Program-made: the position numbers and the translations under genes
Part shown: piece after piece, positions 16,862 to 26,260 of the stretch
Numbering within the stretch: the first letter of the stretch is position 1
Layout: each line of letters opens with the position of its first letter
The notes under the pieces: model-generated
What the model saw: only the letters and a program-made list of their open reading frames with translations
What the model was told of the DNA's origin: nothing
Database searches by the model: none
From: Pseudomonas asplenii
Lineage (GTDB): Bacteria; Pseudomonadota; Gammaproteobacteria; Pseudomonadales; Pseudomonadaceae
Length of the DNA: 64,000 bases
Assembly (NCBI RefSeq): GCF_900105475.1
Contig: NZ_LT629777.1
Coordinates: 2,914,001 to 2,978,000 of the forward strand
Reading direction: 5' to 3'

Positions 16862-17869
16862 ATGTTTTCCAGAACCCTGCTGTGTCTCGCTGTTTTCAGT
16901 GCCTCCACGCCCCTGCTGGCCGATACCGTCTGGTTGAAGAACGGTGACCGCCTGAGCGGCAAGATCAAATTGTTCGATGGCGGTAAATTGGTGGTTCAGA
17001 CCACCTATGCTGGCAACGTTGCGTTGGACTGGTCCCAGGTCAAGACCCTGGAAAGCGATCAGGAGCTGCTGGTCAAGCAGGATGCCTACAGCGGCGAGAA
17101 GGCCAAGTCCTTGCAGGCGGCCGATGCCGGCAAGGTGACCTTGGCCAACGGCGAGGCACCTAAAACCGTGGATCTGGCCAGTATCCAGCAGATCGTCAAA
17201 CCCAAGCCGCTGATCGAGGATCTGGTCTGGAAGGGCAATGTCGACTTGGCCATGGACTACAAGCGCGCGGAAAAGGACACCGATGACTACGACATCGACT
17301 TCAAGACCACGGCCCGTCATGGCGCCTGGCGCCACCACGCCGAAGGCGAGTACAACCGCGAGTTCCAGGATAATGTGGTGACCACGGACAACTGGGGCGT
17401 TGAGTATGCCCTCGACCGCTTTCTCACCGAAAAATGGTTCTGGCAGGGGCGCCTGACCTACAAGCGCGACCGGGTCGAGGACCTTTCGCGTCAGCGTACC
17501 GTCGGTACCGGTCCCGGTTATCAGTTCTGGGATGACGAGTTGGGCGCGTTTTCCCTCGGCTCGCTGGTCAACAACACCGATTATGAGTATTCCGACGGCG
17601 AGAAGAAGAACTTCTATTCATTGGGTATGAAGTGGGATTACAACCGCTACCTGGTCGGCAAAACCGTCGAGCTGTTCACCAACGGTGAAGTCGGTCGGCC
17701 GCTGAGTGGTCCTTCGAAGTATTCCCTCGATGCCCAGCTTGGCCTGCGCTACAAGGTCACCGAATGGGCCTCGCTCAACCTCAAGGCTGAACGCGACATT
17801 ATCAATGGCGACGACGAAACCAGCCTGAACAAGACCCGCTACACCGTCGGCTTCGGTGTGGCCTGGTAA
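16862..17869 (+). CDS. DUF481 domain outer-membrane protein (YdiY-like)
   Basis: A 335-residue exported protein. The signal peptide ends at about ASTPLLA-DT. An N-terminal soluble domain (VWLKNGDRLSGKI, residues 23-105) resembles SH3-like modules that often precede DUF481. The C-terminal 220 residues are the DUF481 beta-strand repeat, with alternating aromatic residues (WFWQGRLTYKRDRVEDL) and a terminal strand ending in W. Family members are described as salt-induced outer-membrane proteins; the function is not established. A GTG three codons earlier (16853) is an alternative start, and neither has a strong ribosome-binding site. Confidence 0.8.
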   Translation: MFSRTLLCLAVFSASTPLLADTVWLKNGDRLSGKIKLFDGGKLVVQTTYAGNVALDWSQVKTLESDQELLVKQDAYSGEKAKSLQAADAGKVTLANGEAPKTVDLASIQQIVKPKPLIEDLVWKGNVDLAMDYKRAEKDTDDYDIDFKTTARHGAWRHHAEGEYNREFQDNVVTTDNWGVEYALDRFLTEKWFWQGRLTYKRDRVEDLSRQRTVGTGPGYQFWDDELGAFSLGSLVNNTDYEYSDGEKKNFYSLGMKWDYNRYLVGKTVELFTNGEVGRPLSGPSKYSLDAQLGLRYKVTEWASLNLKAERDIINGDDETSLNKTRYTVGFGVAW

Positions 17870-17884
17870 TTCCTTCTTTCCTGC

Positions 17885-17911
17885 AAGACCGCTGTTCGGC
17901 GGTCTCTGGTC
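17885..17911. terminator. Hairpin after the DUF481 gene
   Basis: AGACCGC-TGTTC-GGCGGTCT 15 bases after the stop. The T tract is weak, so efficiency is uncertain. Confidence 0.5.
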
Positions 17912-17957
17912 GTCGGGCGCGCTGCCCCTGCCGGCCTGGCTGCTGGCAACCGTCGCT

Positions 17958-17976
17958 GATAATGATTACCTTGTCA
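17958..17976. promoter_or_regulatory. Candidate Fur box upstream of the HugZ-like gene
   Basis: GATAATGATTACCTTGTCA: the first nine bases equal the left half of the Fur consensus GATAATGAT, while the right half is degenerate. It lies 27 bases before the GTG start. Confidence 0.5.
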
Positions 17977-18002
17977 CTGAGTTGCCAATCAGGAGTCATA
18001 AG

Positions 18003-18734
18003 GTGAGCGTTGAAGTAGCCAAGAATGCGCGCGAGTTGTTGCTCAAGGAGTATCGGGGGGTATTGTCGACGCACTCCAAGGCCATGCCCGGTTTTCCGTT
18101 TGGCTCCGTGGTGCCTTATTGCCTGGATGAGCAGGGGCGCCCGCTGATCCTGATCAGCCGTATCGCCCAGCACACGCACAACCTGCAGAAAGATCCGAAA
18201 TGTTCGCTGCTGGTGGGCGAGCGTGAAGCCGAGGACGTCCAGGCGGTCGGTCGGCTCACTTACCTCGCCGAAGCGCAAAAGCTCGCCGAACCAGAGGCCA
18301 TTGAAGCTGCCGCCGAGCGTTACTATCGCTATTTTCCGGACTCGCAGAACTACCACAAAGCCCATGACTTCGACTTCTGGGTCCTCAAGCCGGTGCGCCA
18401 TCGCTACATTGGCGGGTTCGGCGCGATCCACTGGCTGGATCAGATAACACTGGCCAATCCGTTTGCCGGCAAGGCCGAGGCGAGCATGGTCGAGCACATG
18501 AACAGTGACCATGCCAATGCCATCGGCCACTACGTGAAATTGGCCGGGCTGCCCGCTGGCGTGCCGGCACAACTGGCGGGAATCGACACCGAGGGCATGC
18601 ACCTGCGGATTGGCCAGGGGCTTTACTGGCTGGGCTTCGAAACACCTTGCAATACGCCAGCAGAGGTCCGTGCAGCCCTGGTTTCTCTGGCTCGCGCTGA
18701 ACAATGGCCGAAAAAGCAGGCCGTTGAGGGTTGA
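18003..18734 (+). CDS. HugZ family haem-binding protein (pyridoxamine-phosphate-oxidase-like fold with DUF2470)
   Basis: A 243-residue cytoplasmic protein. Residues 1-150 form the split beta-barrel of the pyridoxamine 5'-phosphate oxidase superfamily (GVLSTHSKAMPGFPFGSVVPY, then LISRIAQHTHNLQKDPKCSLLV). Residues 160-235 are a DUF2470 domain (EHMNSDHANAIGHYVKLAGL). This two-domain layout is that of HugZ/HutZ, haem-degrading or haem-handling proteins. Whether this one degrades haem is inferred. GTG at 18003 is preceded by AGGAG at seven bases. A Fur-like sequence just upstream suggests iron control, which would fit the role. Confidence 0.82.
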   Translation: MSVEVAKNARELLLKEYRGVLSTHSKAMPGFPFGSVVPYCLDEQGRPLILISRIAQHTHNLQKDPKCSLLVGEREAEDVQAVGRLTYLAEAQKLAEPEAIEAAAERYYRYFPDSQNYHKAHDFDFWVLKPVRHRYIGGFGAIHWLDQITLANPFAGKAEASMVEHMNSDHANAIGHYVKLAGLPAGVPAQLAGIDTEGMHLRIGQGLYWLGFETPCNTPAEVRAALVSLARAEQWPKKQAVEG

Positions 18735-18799
18735 ATTCACGAGACATCGACGTCATCTGTTATTGACTGGAAGGACTTCTTCCGTAGAGGACTTATTCG

Positions 18800-19273
18800 A
18801 TGCGCGCTTTTTTGTTGCTCTTTCTACTGTTTCCAGTGTTGGAGCTGTACGTATTTTTCCAGGTCAGCACGGCCATCGGGTTCTTCCCAGCGTTGGCGTT
18901 GATCATTCTCGGCTCGGCGATCGGTGTGCTGGTGTTGCGAGTCGCCGGCCTGACGACGGCCTTGCGCGCTCGTGAAAGCCTGAGTCGTGGCGAGCTGCCA
19001 GCGCAAACCATGCTGGAAGGCCTGATGCTCGCCTTGGCTGGCGGCCTGCTGCTGTTGCCGGGCTTTATCAGCGATGTTTTCGGCCTGCTGTTGCTGCTGC
19101 CGATGACGCGCCGTCTGGCGGCCGACCGCATGCGTCGGCGCGCCGAGGAGCAGGCCTTGCGTCAACGGGCTTTCGCCGATGACCTGCATGCCCGTGGCCA
19201 GTCCGCTGCAGCGCCGGCCAATGGTCGTCAGCCGCAAGTGATCGAAGGTGAGTTCGAGCACCGCGATTCCTGA
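18800..19273 (+). CDS. fxsA: FxsA family membrane protein
   Basis: A 157-residue inner-membrane protein. Four hydrophobic stretches lie in residues 1-110 (LLLFLLFPVLELYVFF, FPALALIILGSAIGVLVLRV, LMLALAGGLLLLPGFISDVFGLLLLLP) and the tail is charged and cytoplasmic. In E. coli, FxsA suppresses exclusion of phage T7 by the F plasmid; its ordinary job is unknown. It lies directly before groESL, as in other pseudomonads, but a strong terminator separates them. Confidence 0.9.
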   Translation: MRAFLLLFLLFPVLELYVFFQVSTAIGFFPALALIILGSAIGVLVLRVAGLTTALRARESLSRGELPAQTMLEGLMLALAGGLLLLPGFISDVFGLLLLLPMTRRLAADRMRRRAEEQALRQRAFADDLHARGQSAAAPANGRQPQVIEGEFEHRDS

Positions 19274-19283
19274 GTGATTCAGC

Positions 19284-19321
19284 AAAACAGACACGGCACC
19301 TTCGGGTGCCGTGTCTGTTTT
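19284..19321. terminator. Terminator between fxsA and groES
   Basis: Near-perfect 17-base arms AAAACAGACACGGCACC/GGTGCCGTGTCTGTTTT with a TTCG loop. Confidence 0.92.
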
Positions 19322-19357
19322 GGCCGCTCGCCGGGTTGCAAAAAAAATCGTCGGCCG

Positions 19358-19388
19358 CCCTTGTAATCGCCATTGGCGCCCCTATGTA
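19358..19388 (+). promoter_or_regulatory. Candidate sigma-32 heat-shock promoter of groESL
   Basis: CCCTTGTAA and CCCCTATGT are separated by 12 bases. They resemble the sigma-32 elements CTTGAAA and CCCCATNT. They lie about 143 bases before the groES ATG. Confidence 0.5.
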
Positions 19389-19530
19389 ACGGTCACCGCA
19401 AGGTTTTTGGCGTAAATCGCCAGACAGTATTCCGCGGTTCGCTTGCCGAGCCGTCACCGGCAACGCCGGATTTGCTAATTGGCCGGTACTGATACCGGTC
19501 GCTGAAAACCATAATTAGGAGAGATCGACA

Positions 19531-19824
19531 ATGAAGCTTCGTCCTCTGCATGACCGCGTCGTCATCCGTCGCAGCGAAGAAGAAAAGAAAACCGCCGGCG
19601 GCATCGTGCTGCCAGGTTCGGCTGCTGAAAAAGCCAACCATGGTGAAGTTCTCGCTGTAGGTGCCGGCCGTGTGCTGGACAATGGTGAAGTCCGTGCGCT
19701 GTCTGTAAAGGTGGGTGACAAGGTCGTATTCGGCCCTTACTCCGGCAGCAACACTGTGAAAGTAGACGGCGAAGACCTGCTGGTAATGAGCGAGAACGAA
19801 ATTCTCGCCGTTATCGAAGGCTGA
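19531..19824 (+). CDS. groES: Co-chaperonin GroES
   Basis: A 97-residue chaperonin-10 subunit. Seven copies cap the GroEL ring. The start [31 protein letters not shown] includes the mobile loop (about residues 17-33, GGIVL) that contacts GroEL, and [13 protein letters not shown] and [16 protein letters not shown] close the family pattern. AGGAGA precedes the ATG. It is 50 bases upstream of groEL in one transcription unit that has a heat-shock-like promoter. Confidence 0.98.
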   Translation: MKLRPLHDRVVIRRSEEEKKTAGGIVLPGSAAEKANHGEVLAVGAGRVLDNGEVRALSVKVGDKVVFGPYSGSNTVKVDGEDLLVMSENEILAVIEG

Positions 19825-19862
19825 TTCCCCGCTCATTCTTCCCGTTACTACAAAGTATTTAA

Positions 19863-21521
<1,659 letters not shown>

Positions 21522-21540
21522 GCCACCCGGCACCTGCCTG

Positions 21541-21573
21541 AAAAAAAGCCCCACCTTGTGTGGGGCTTTTTTA
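21541..21573 (+). terminator. Terminator of groESL
   Basis: AAAAAAAGCCCCAC-CTTGT-GTGGGGCTTTTTT, 20 bases after the groEL stop. Confidence 0.93.
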
Positions 21574-21780
21574 TGCCTGCGATCTGCCGCCAGGCCGTGT
21601 ACGAGCGCGTTGAGTCATCTGCAGGGCATGGGCGGTAAGCGATTCTGCCGGGAGCGGTGTTTCCTGCCTGTGAGCCAGGGGTGAAAAAAACATTAAATTT
21701 GCCCGCCCTAGTCGTAGGCTGAGCTACACCGTAAGCTGCGCGGGGCAAGACGGTCGTTACCGCGTACGGAGAGAGTACCC

Positions 21781-22464
21781 ATGCGAATTCTACTGGTTGA
21801 AGACAACCGCGATATCCTCGCCAACCTGGCCGACTACCTGGGGCTTAAAGGCTACACCGTCGATTGCGCGCAGGACGGCCTCTCGGGTTTGCACCTGGCG
21901 GCCACCGAGCACTATGACCTGATCGTGCTCGACATCATGCTGCCCGGGATCGATGGCTATACCCTCTGCAAGCGCCTGCGTGAGGATGCCCGGCGCGACA
22001 CGCCCGTGATCATGCTGACCGCCCGCGATCAGCTCGATGACCGCTTGCAGGGTTTCAAGTCGGGGGCCGACGACTACCTGCTCAAGCCTTTTGCGCTGTC
22101 CGAGCTGGCCGCGCGTATCGAGGCTGTCCTGCGGCGTGCCCAGGGCGGCGGCCGGCGGGCTCTGCAGGTCAGTGATCTGAACTATGACCTCGATACCCTC
22201 GAAGTGACGCGTCAGGGACGCCTGCTCAAACTCAATCCAGTCGGTTTGAAGCTGCTGGCGGTATTGATGCAGAAGAGCCCTCACGTGCTGCGCCGGGAAG
22301 TGCTGGAAGAGGCGTTGTGGGGTGACGATTGCCCGGACAGTGACAGCCTGCGCAGCCACGTGCATCAGTTGCGTCAGGTGATCGACAAGCCATTCGACAA
22401 ACCGTTGCTGCACACCGTGCACGGTGTCGGTTACCGCTTGGCCGAGGGGCGTGATGGAGTTTAA
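21781..22464 (+). CDS. colR: Response regulator ColR
   Basis: A 227-residue OmpR/PhoB-type regulator. The receiver domain (1-115) has the phosphoacceptor D51 in VLDIMLPG, the acidic pair E7-D8 and K101 in LKPF. A winged-helix DNA-binding domain covers about 130-222 (LHTVHGVGYRL). Identity as ColR rests on the length, the colS partner, and the groESL and inaA neighbours, which match other pseudomonads. ColRS controls outer-membrane stability, root colonisation and responses to excess zinc and iron. The gene overlaps colS by 11 bases. A candidate ColR-binding sequence lies upstream of inaA. Confidence 0.92.
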   Translation: MRILLVEDNRDILANLADYLGLKGYTVDCAQDGLSGLHLAATEHYDLIVLDIMLPGIDGYTLCKRLREDARRDTPVIMLTARDQLDDRLQGFKSGADDYLLKPFALSELAARIEAVLRRAQGGGRRALQVSDLNYDLDTLEVTRQGRLLKLNPVGLKLLAVLMQKSPHVLRREVLEEALWGDDCPDSDSLRSHVHQLRQVIDKPFDKPLLHTVHGVGYRLAEGRDGV

Positions 22465-23734
22465 GCAGAGTCTGGCCCAGCGCATCATCATCGCCTTTGC
22501 CTTGATGAGCGCGCTGGTGGCGGGCACCTTCGCCATGGGCATCATTGCGGTGGTCCATCTGGTCGAGGAGAAGCTGATCTCCGCTGGGCTCGGCGGCGAC
22601 CTGCAGCGCCTGCTGCTGATGGATAACGTGAGCGACTGGAGTCACCGTCCCGAGCCCGATCAGCTGTTCTATTACAGCGGCGGCAAGGGCGATTTCGAGC
22701 TGCCCAAGGACCTGCGGCACCTCGACCCGGGTTTCCACGAGGTATTTCGCGAGCAACTGTCCTATCACGCAATGGTCGAGGTGGTCGACGGTCGGCGTTA
22801 TGTGCTCCTGCAGGATCAGAGTGATTTCGAGGAGCGCGAACGGGTGCTGTTCGCCGTGGTGCTGGTGGGGTTCGTTCTGGCCCTGGTACTGGCGGTGTTC
22901 CTGGGCTGGGTCCTGGCGCGACGAGTGATGGCTCCGGTGGTGAGACTGGCACGCCAGGTGCGCCATCGCGACCAGTTGCTTGGTTTCGCGCCTCTGCTGG
23001 CGCCCGACTACGCGGCCGACGAGGTCGGCGAGCTGGCGGTTGCCTTCGACGCAACGCTGGGGCGCCTGCGCGATGCGTTGACCCGTGAGCGGTTGTTCAC
23101 CAGTGACGTCAGTCATGAGTTGCGCACGCCGCTGATGGTCCTGGCCAGTTCCTGCGAGCTGTTGCTGGAAAACCCGGCGCTCGATCCGCGCGGGCGCAAT
23201 CAGGTCGAACGAATCGCCCGCGCCAGTGGGGAAATGCGCGAACTGGTGCAGACGTTCCTGATGCTCGCCCGGGCCCAGCGGGAAGATGGCAGCATGTCGC
23301 CGCAAGTCTCGTTGAGCGTGGTGGCTGAAGATCTGGTTGGCCTATGGCGTGCCCCGATCGAGGAGAAGGGCCTGACGCTGATTTTCGAACCGGGCAGCCC
23401 GCTGAGCACGCGCTATAACGCCACGTTCCTCCACGCAGTGATGGGCAACCTGTTGCGCAATGCCCTGCACTATACGGAGCAGGGGTTTATCCGGCTGACC
23501 CTGGAACCGACCGGTTTCGTGGTCGAGGACAGCGGTGTCGGGATTCCCGAGGAGAAACGCGAAGCGATGTTCCAGCCGTTCGTTCGCGGCGATGAAAAAC
23601 GTGGAGAAGGCCTGGGCCTGGGCCTTTCGCTGGTGCAGCGGATCTGCGAGAACCAGGGCTGGCATGTCAGCCTGACGACCATGGAGCCCAATGGTTGCCG
23701 TTTCCAGGTGGATCTGGATCGTTCCAGCACCTGA
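22454..23734 (+). CDS. colS: Sensor histidine kinase ColS
   Basis: A 426-residue membrane kinase. Membrane helix 1 covers about 11-33, a periplasmic domain 34-130, helix 2 about 131-155, then a HAMP linker, a HisKA domain with H221 in DVSHELRTPL, and an HATPase domain with the N box NLLRNALHY and the G boxes EDSGVGIP and GEGLGLGLSL. The periplasmic part has H35, E96 and E126-xx-E129; residues at these positions are the metal-sensing ligands reported for P. putida ColS. The translation start at 22454 overlaps colR. A long imperfect hairpin lies after the stop. Confidence 0.93.
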   Translation: MEFKQSLAQRIIIAFALMSALVAGTFAMGIIAVVHLVEEKLISAGLGGDLQRLLLMDNVSDWSHRPEPDQLFYYSGGKGDFELPKDLRHLDPGFHEVFREQLSYHAMVEVVDGRRYVLLQDQSDFEERERVLFAVVLVGFVLALVLAVFLGWVLARRVMAPVVRLARQVRHRDQLLGFAPLLAPDYAADEVGELAVAFDATLGRLRDALTRERLFTSDVSHELRTPLMVLASSCELLLENPALDPRGRNQVERIARASGEMRELVQTFLMLARAQREDGSMSPQVSLSVVAEDLVGLWRAPIEEKGLTLIFEPGSPLSTRYNATFLHAVMGNLLRNALHYTEQGFIRLTLEPTGFVVEDSGVGIPEEKREAMFQPFVRGDEKRGEGLGLGLSLVQRICENQGWHVSLTTMEPNGCRFQVDLDRSST

Positions 23735-24036
23735 TGACCTTCCGTCTCCCTGTCAGGGGGGGCACAGACTTGCACGGGGTTCACGAATGTGGCCCCCTGC
23801 TATTATCGTCGACCTGTAAAAAAATGTAATGGTTGGTTCGGGACGCTCTAGCATTTTCCCCAGGCAACAATCTGCGGCAGTTGGCCTGTCCAGGCGGATA
23901 TCCGAATCATTACGTTTTTGCCGACGGCGAAGATTGAATAAGAATTCAAACGCGTGGGTTTCGGGCTAGCGATATCGAGACCTTTTTCCTTCCTTACGCC
24001 ATGTGGCGGATTGTATCTCACACAAAAGGTAGCAGG
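23735..24036. other. 302-bp region between colS and inaA
   Basis: It contains no gene. It holds an imperfect inverted repeat (CAGGGGGGGCACA at 23754-23766 with TGTGGCCCCCTG at 23788-23799), a TATTAT that could be a -10 box at 23801-23806, and a candidate ColR box at 23975-23990. Confidence 0.5.
23975..23990 (+). promoter_or_regulatory. Candidate ColR-binding site upstream of inaA
   Basis: TCGAGACCTTTTTCCT agrees with the P. putida ColR consensus as I recall it, YYNASNNYTTTTTCAC, at all positions but the last two. It lies 46 bases before the inaA ATG. Confidence 0.6.
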
Positions 24037-24753
24037 ATGACCGTTGAATGCGCTTCGTATGCGGCAGGAACCACCACGGATCGTTTCGAACATTTCTGGA
24101 CGCGCAAAGGTGAGTGGGTGGAAGAGCCCAACCGGCGTCGGGGTGGCGAGAGTGGGGTGCAACGCGTAGTGGGCACAACCGGTCGACTGTTGTATGTGAA
24201 ACGTCAGGTGGGGCATCTCTATCGCAGTCTGCTGCACCCATTCGGTCGTCCGACCGTTCTGCGCGAGCAGGACGCACTGAAGAGTCTGCGCATGCTTGAG
24301 GTCGGCGTACCGGAACTGGTGTTCTGTGGTGCGCGTCGCGATACCGGCGGGCAGTGGCAGGCGTTGCTGGTGACCGCTGCTCTGGAGGGGTTCTGCGAGA
24401 TCGAGCAGTGGTACGCCGACGGTGGGCGTGAGCGGCATGGCGAGGTTGTGCACGATCGTCTGCTGCAGGAACTGGCCAACACGCTGGCCCGCATGCACCG
24501 TGGGCGCTGGCAGCATGGTTGCCTGTATATCAAGCACCTGTTCGTCCGGGTTGTCGGTGAAGGCGAGTCGGCCAGTGTCGAAGTGGCTCTGCTGGATTTC
24601 GAGAAGGCACGTCAGCGCTTGAGCCGCCGGCGTGCGGCGCAGCACGACCTCAAACAACTGCGGCGCCATTCGTCGTGGAGTGAAGCGGATTGGAAGCGGC
24701 TAAGCTACTTTTACAGTATGGCGTTTGGCAGCACCATCAAAGGCTTACGATGA
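24037..24753 (+). CDS. inaA: Lipopolysaccharide kinase InaA family protein
   Basis: A 238-residue protein kinase-like protein of the Kdo/WaaP/InaA group. A glycine- and lysine-containing N-lobe (residues 50-75, with the candidate lysine in LYVKRQ) and an abbreviated C-lobe with LARMHRGRWQHGCLYIKHLFV (catalytic loop; D is replaced by C-L-Y-I-K-H) and LLDFEKARQ (DFG-like) are visible. WaaP-type members phosphorylate lipopolysaccharide heptose. The start at 24037 is preferred to 24001 because AAAGG lies eight bases before it. A ColR-like box lies upstream, and the stop overlaps the next small gene. Confidence 0.85.
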   Translation: MTVECASYAAGTTTDRFEHFWTRKGEWVEEPNRRRGGESGVQRVVGTTGRLLYVKRQVGHLYRSLLHPFGRPTVLREQDALKSLRMLEVGVPELVFCGARRDTGGQWQALLVTAALEGFCEIEQWYADGGRERHGEVVHDRLLQELANTLARMHRGRWQHGCLYIKHLFVRVVGEGESASVEVALLDFEKARQRLSRRRAAQHDLKQLRRHSSWSEADWKRLSYFYSMAFGSTIKGLR

Positions 24754-24980
24754 TGAAGTTAGAAATGGCTAGAGGTTTGTTTTTACTCGGTGGATTGGCT
24801 GTCGCTTCCCTGGCGCTGGTGGTCTGGGAACAGCCTCAACCTCAGGTGCTGAGCATGGCCCAGGCGGGCGAGCGTTGTCCCTTGCCACGGGTGGCCAAGG
24901 TGGCGGCCCATGTCCAGCCCACCCACGACCTGCTGTTGTTCGTGTTCGGTCTTTCCCAGGGGCTCAAACCGCAAAGTTGA
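24750..24980 (+). CDS. Small membrane-anchored protein of unknown function, coupled to inaA
   Basis: A 76-residue protein whose ATG lies inside the inaA stop region (ATGATGA); a second ATG follows at once. One hydrophobic segment covers residues 7-24 (ARGLFLLGGLAVASLALVVW). It is followed by a proline- and glutamine-containing linker with one cysteine (GERCPLPRV) and a short hydrophobic C-terminal patch (HDLLLFVFGLS). I do not recognise a family. The overlap implies translational coupling with the kinase-like InaA, so a role with it at the inner membrane is a reasonable inference. A terminator follows 18 bases after the stop. Confidence 0.7.
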   Translation: MMKLEMARGLFLLGGLAVASLALVVWEQPQPQVLSMAQAGERCPLPRVAKVAAHVQPTHDLLLFVFGLSQGLKPQS

Positions 24981-24997
24981 GCCCCGGTCTTCCCTCG

Positions 24998-25024
24998 AAA
25001 GCCTCGTGATCGACGAGGCTTTTT
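24998..25024. terminator. Terminator between the small inaA-coupled gene and gap
   Basis: AAAGCCTCGT-GATCG-ACGAGGCTTTTT lies between convergent genes. Confidence 0.85.
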
Positions 25025-25046
25025 CTGCTCGCGCGCACGCGCGCCG

Positions 25047-26048
25047 TCATTGTGCGTTGCACAGCGCCAGGCAGTTATCCAGCATGCGGTTGGAGAAGCC
25101 CCACTCGTTGTCATACCAGGCCAGGACCTTGAGCAGCTTGCCGCTGGCCTTGGTGTGGTTGGCGTCGAAGATCGATGACAGTGGATTGTGGTTGAAGTCA
25201 CTGGAGACCAGCGGCAGGGTGTTGTAGCCGAGAATCTTCGAATGCTGGCTGGCTTCCTTGAACAGTGCGTTGATTTCGTCGGCACTGGCTTCGCGCTTGA
25301 GCTGTACGGTCAGGTCGACCAGTGACACGTTGATCACCGGCACACGCACGGCCATGCCCGTCAGCTTGCCGGCCAGGGTCGGCAGCACCAGGCCGACGGC
25401 TTCGGCCGCGCCGGTCTTGCTCGGGATCATGTTCTGGGTCGCCGAGCGGGCGCGATACGGGTCGGTATGGTAGACGTCGGTCAGGTTCTGGTCGTTGGTA
25501 TAGGCGTGGATAGTGGTCATCAGGCCGCTTTCGATGCCCAATTCGCGATGCAGCACCTGGGCCACCGGAGCCAGGCAGTTGGTGGTGCACGAGGCGTTGG
25601 AGATGATCTCGTGCGACTGGCGCAGAATGTCGTGATTGACCCCGTAGACCACGGTGGCATCGGCACCCTTGGCCGGGGCGGAAATGATCACCTTGCGCGC
25701 GCCGGCGCTGATGTGCGCGGCGGCCTTGGCGCGGTCGGTGAACAGACCGGTGCATTCGAACACCACGTCGATCTTCTCGGCTGCCCAGGGCAGCTCGGCC
25801 GGGTTGCGGATCGCGCTGACGGCAATACGGTCACCGTTGACGGTCAGGCTTTCGTGGTCATGTTCTACGCTGGCATCGAAGGTGCCGTGGACAGTGTCGT
25901 ATTTGAGCAGGTGGGCATTGATCGAGCTGTCGCCGAGGTCGTTGATGGCGACGACCTGCAAGTCCTGGCGGTAACCTTGGGTATAGAGTGCGCGGAGGAC
26001 GTTGCGGCCGATACGACCAAAACCGTTGATTGCAATGCGTAGCGTCAT
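25047..26048 (-). CDS. gap: Glyceraldehyde-3-phosphate dehydrogenase, type I
   Basis: A 333-residue dehydrogenase that oxidises glyceraldehyde 3-phosphate to 1,3-bisphosphoglycerate with NAD. The Rossmann start is [18 protein letters not shown], the catalytic cysteine lies in [12 protein letters not shown] (about residue 153), and the C-terminal [13 protein letters not shown] is typical. It is divergent from edd across a region with two HexR sites; in P. putida the orthologue is HexR-repressed and serves the lower branch of the Entner-Doudoroff pathway. Confidence 0.96.
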   Translation of the reverse strand: MTLRIAINGFGRIGRNVLRALYTQGYRQDLQVVAINDLGDSSINAHLLKYDTVHGTFDASVEHDHESLTVNGDRIAVSAIRNPAELPWAAEKIDVVFECTGLFTDRAKAAAHISAGARKVIISAPAKGADATVVYGVNHDILRQSHEIISNASCTTNCLAPVAQVLHRELGIESGLMTTIHAYTNDQNLTDVYHTDPYRARSATQNMIPSKTGAAEAVGLVLPTLAGKLTGMAVRVPVINVSLVDLTVQLKREASADEINALFKEASQHSKILGYNTLPLVSSDFNHNPLSSIFDANHTKASGKLLKVLAWYDNEWGFSNRMLDNCLALCNAQ

Positions 26049-26073
26049 GATAAAAGCGCCTGTCGTAATTTTG

Positions 26074-26088
26074 TTGTTGGAATTACAA
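26074..26088. promoter_or_regulatory. HexR operator 1 (gap side)
   Basis: TTGT-N7-ACAA (TTGTTGGAATTACAA) matches the P. putida HexR consensus TTGT-N7/8-ACAA exactly. It lies 26 bases upstream of the gap start. Confidence 0.85.
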
Positions 26089-26135
26089 GATTATTCGCAT
26101 AGAAATAGAAAACAAGCCTTTTTAATGGCAATATT

Positions 26136-26150
26136 TTGTTTTATCTACAA
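26136..26150. promoter_or_regulatory. HexR operator 2 (edd side)
   Basis: TTGTTTTATCTACAA is a second exact TTGT-N7-ACAA match, 62 bases from site 1. Confidence 0.85.
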
Positions 26151-26260
26151 CGAGTGACCTGAATCAACGGGTCCGGATGAACGAAAAGCCCCGTCAACCG
26201 AGGCGTTCGCTCACTTCAGGGCACACAGGTCGCCATATCCGTTAGCCTGGAGTTCTACAC

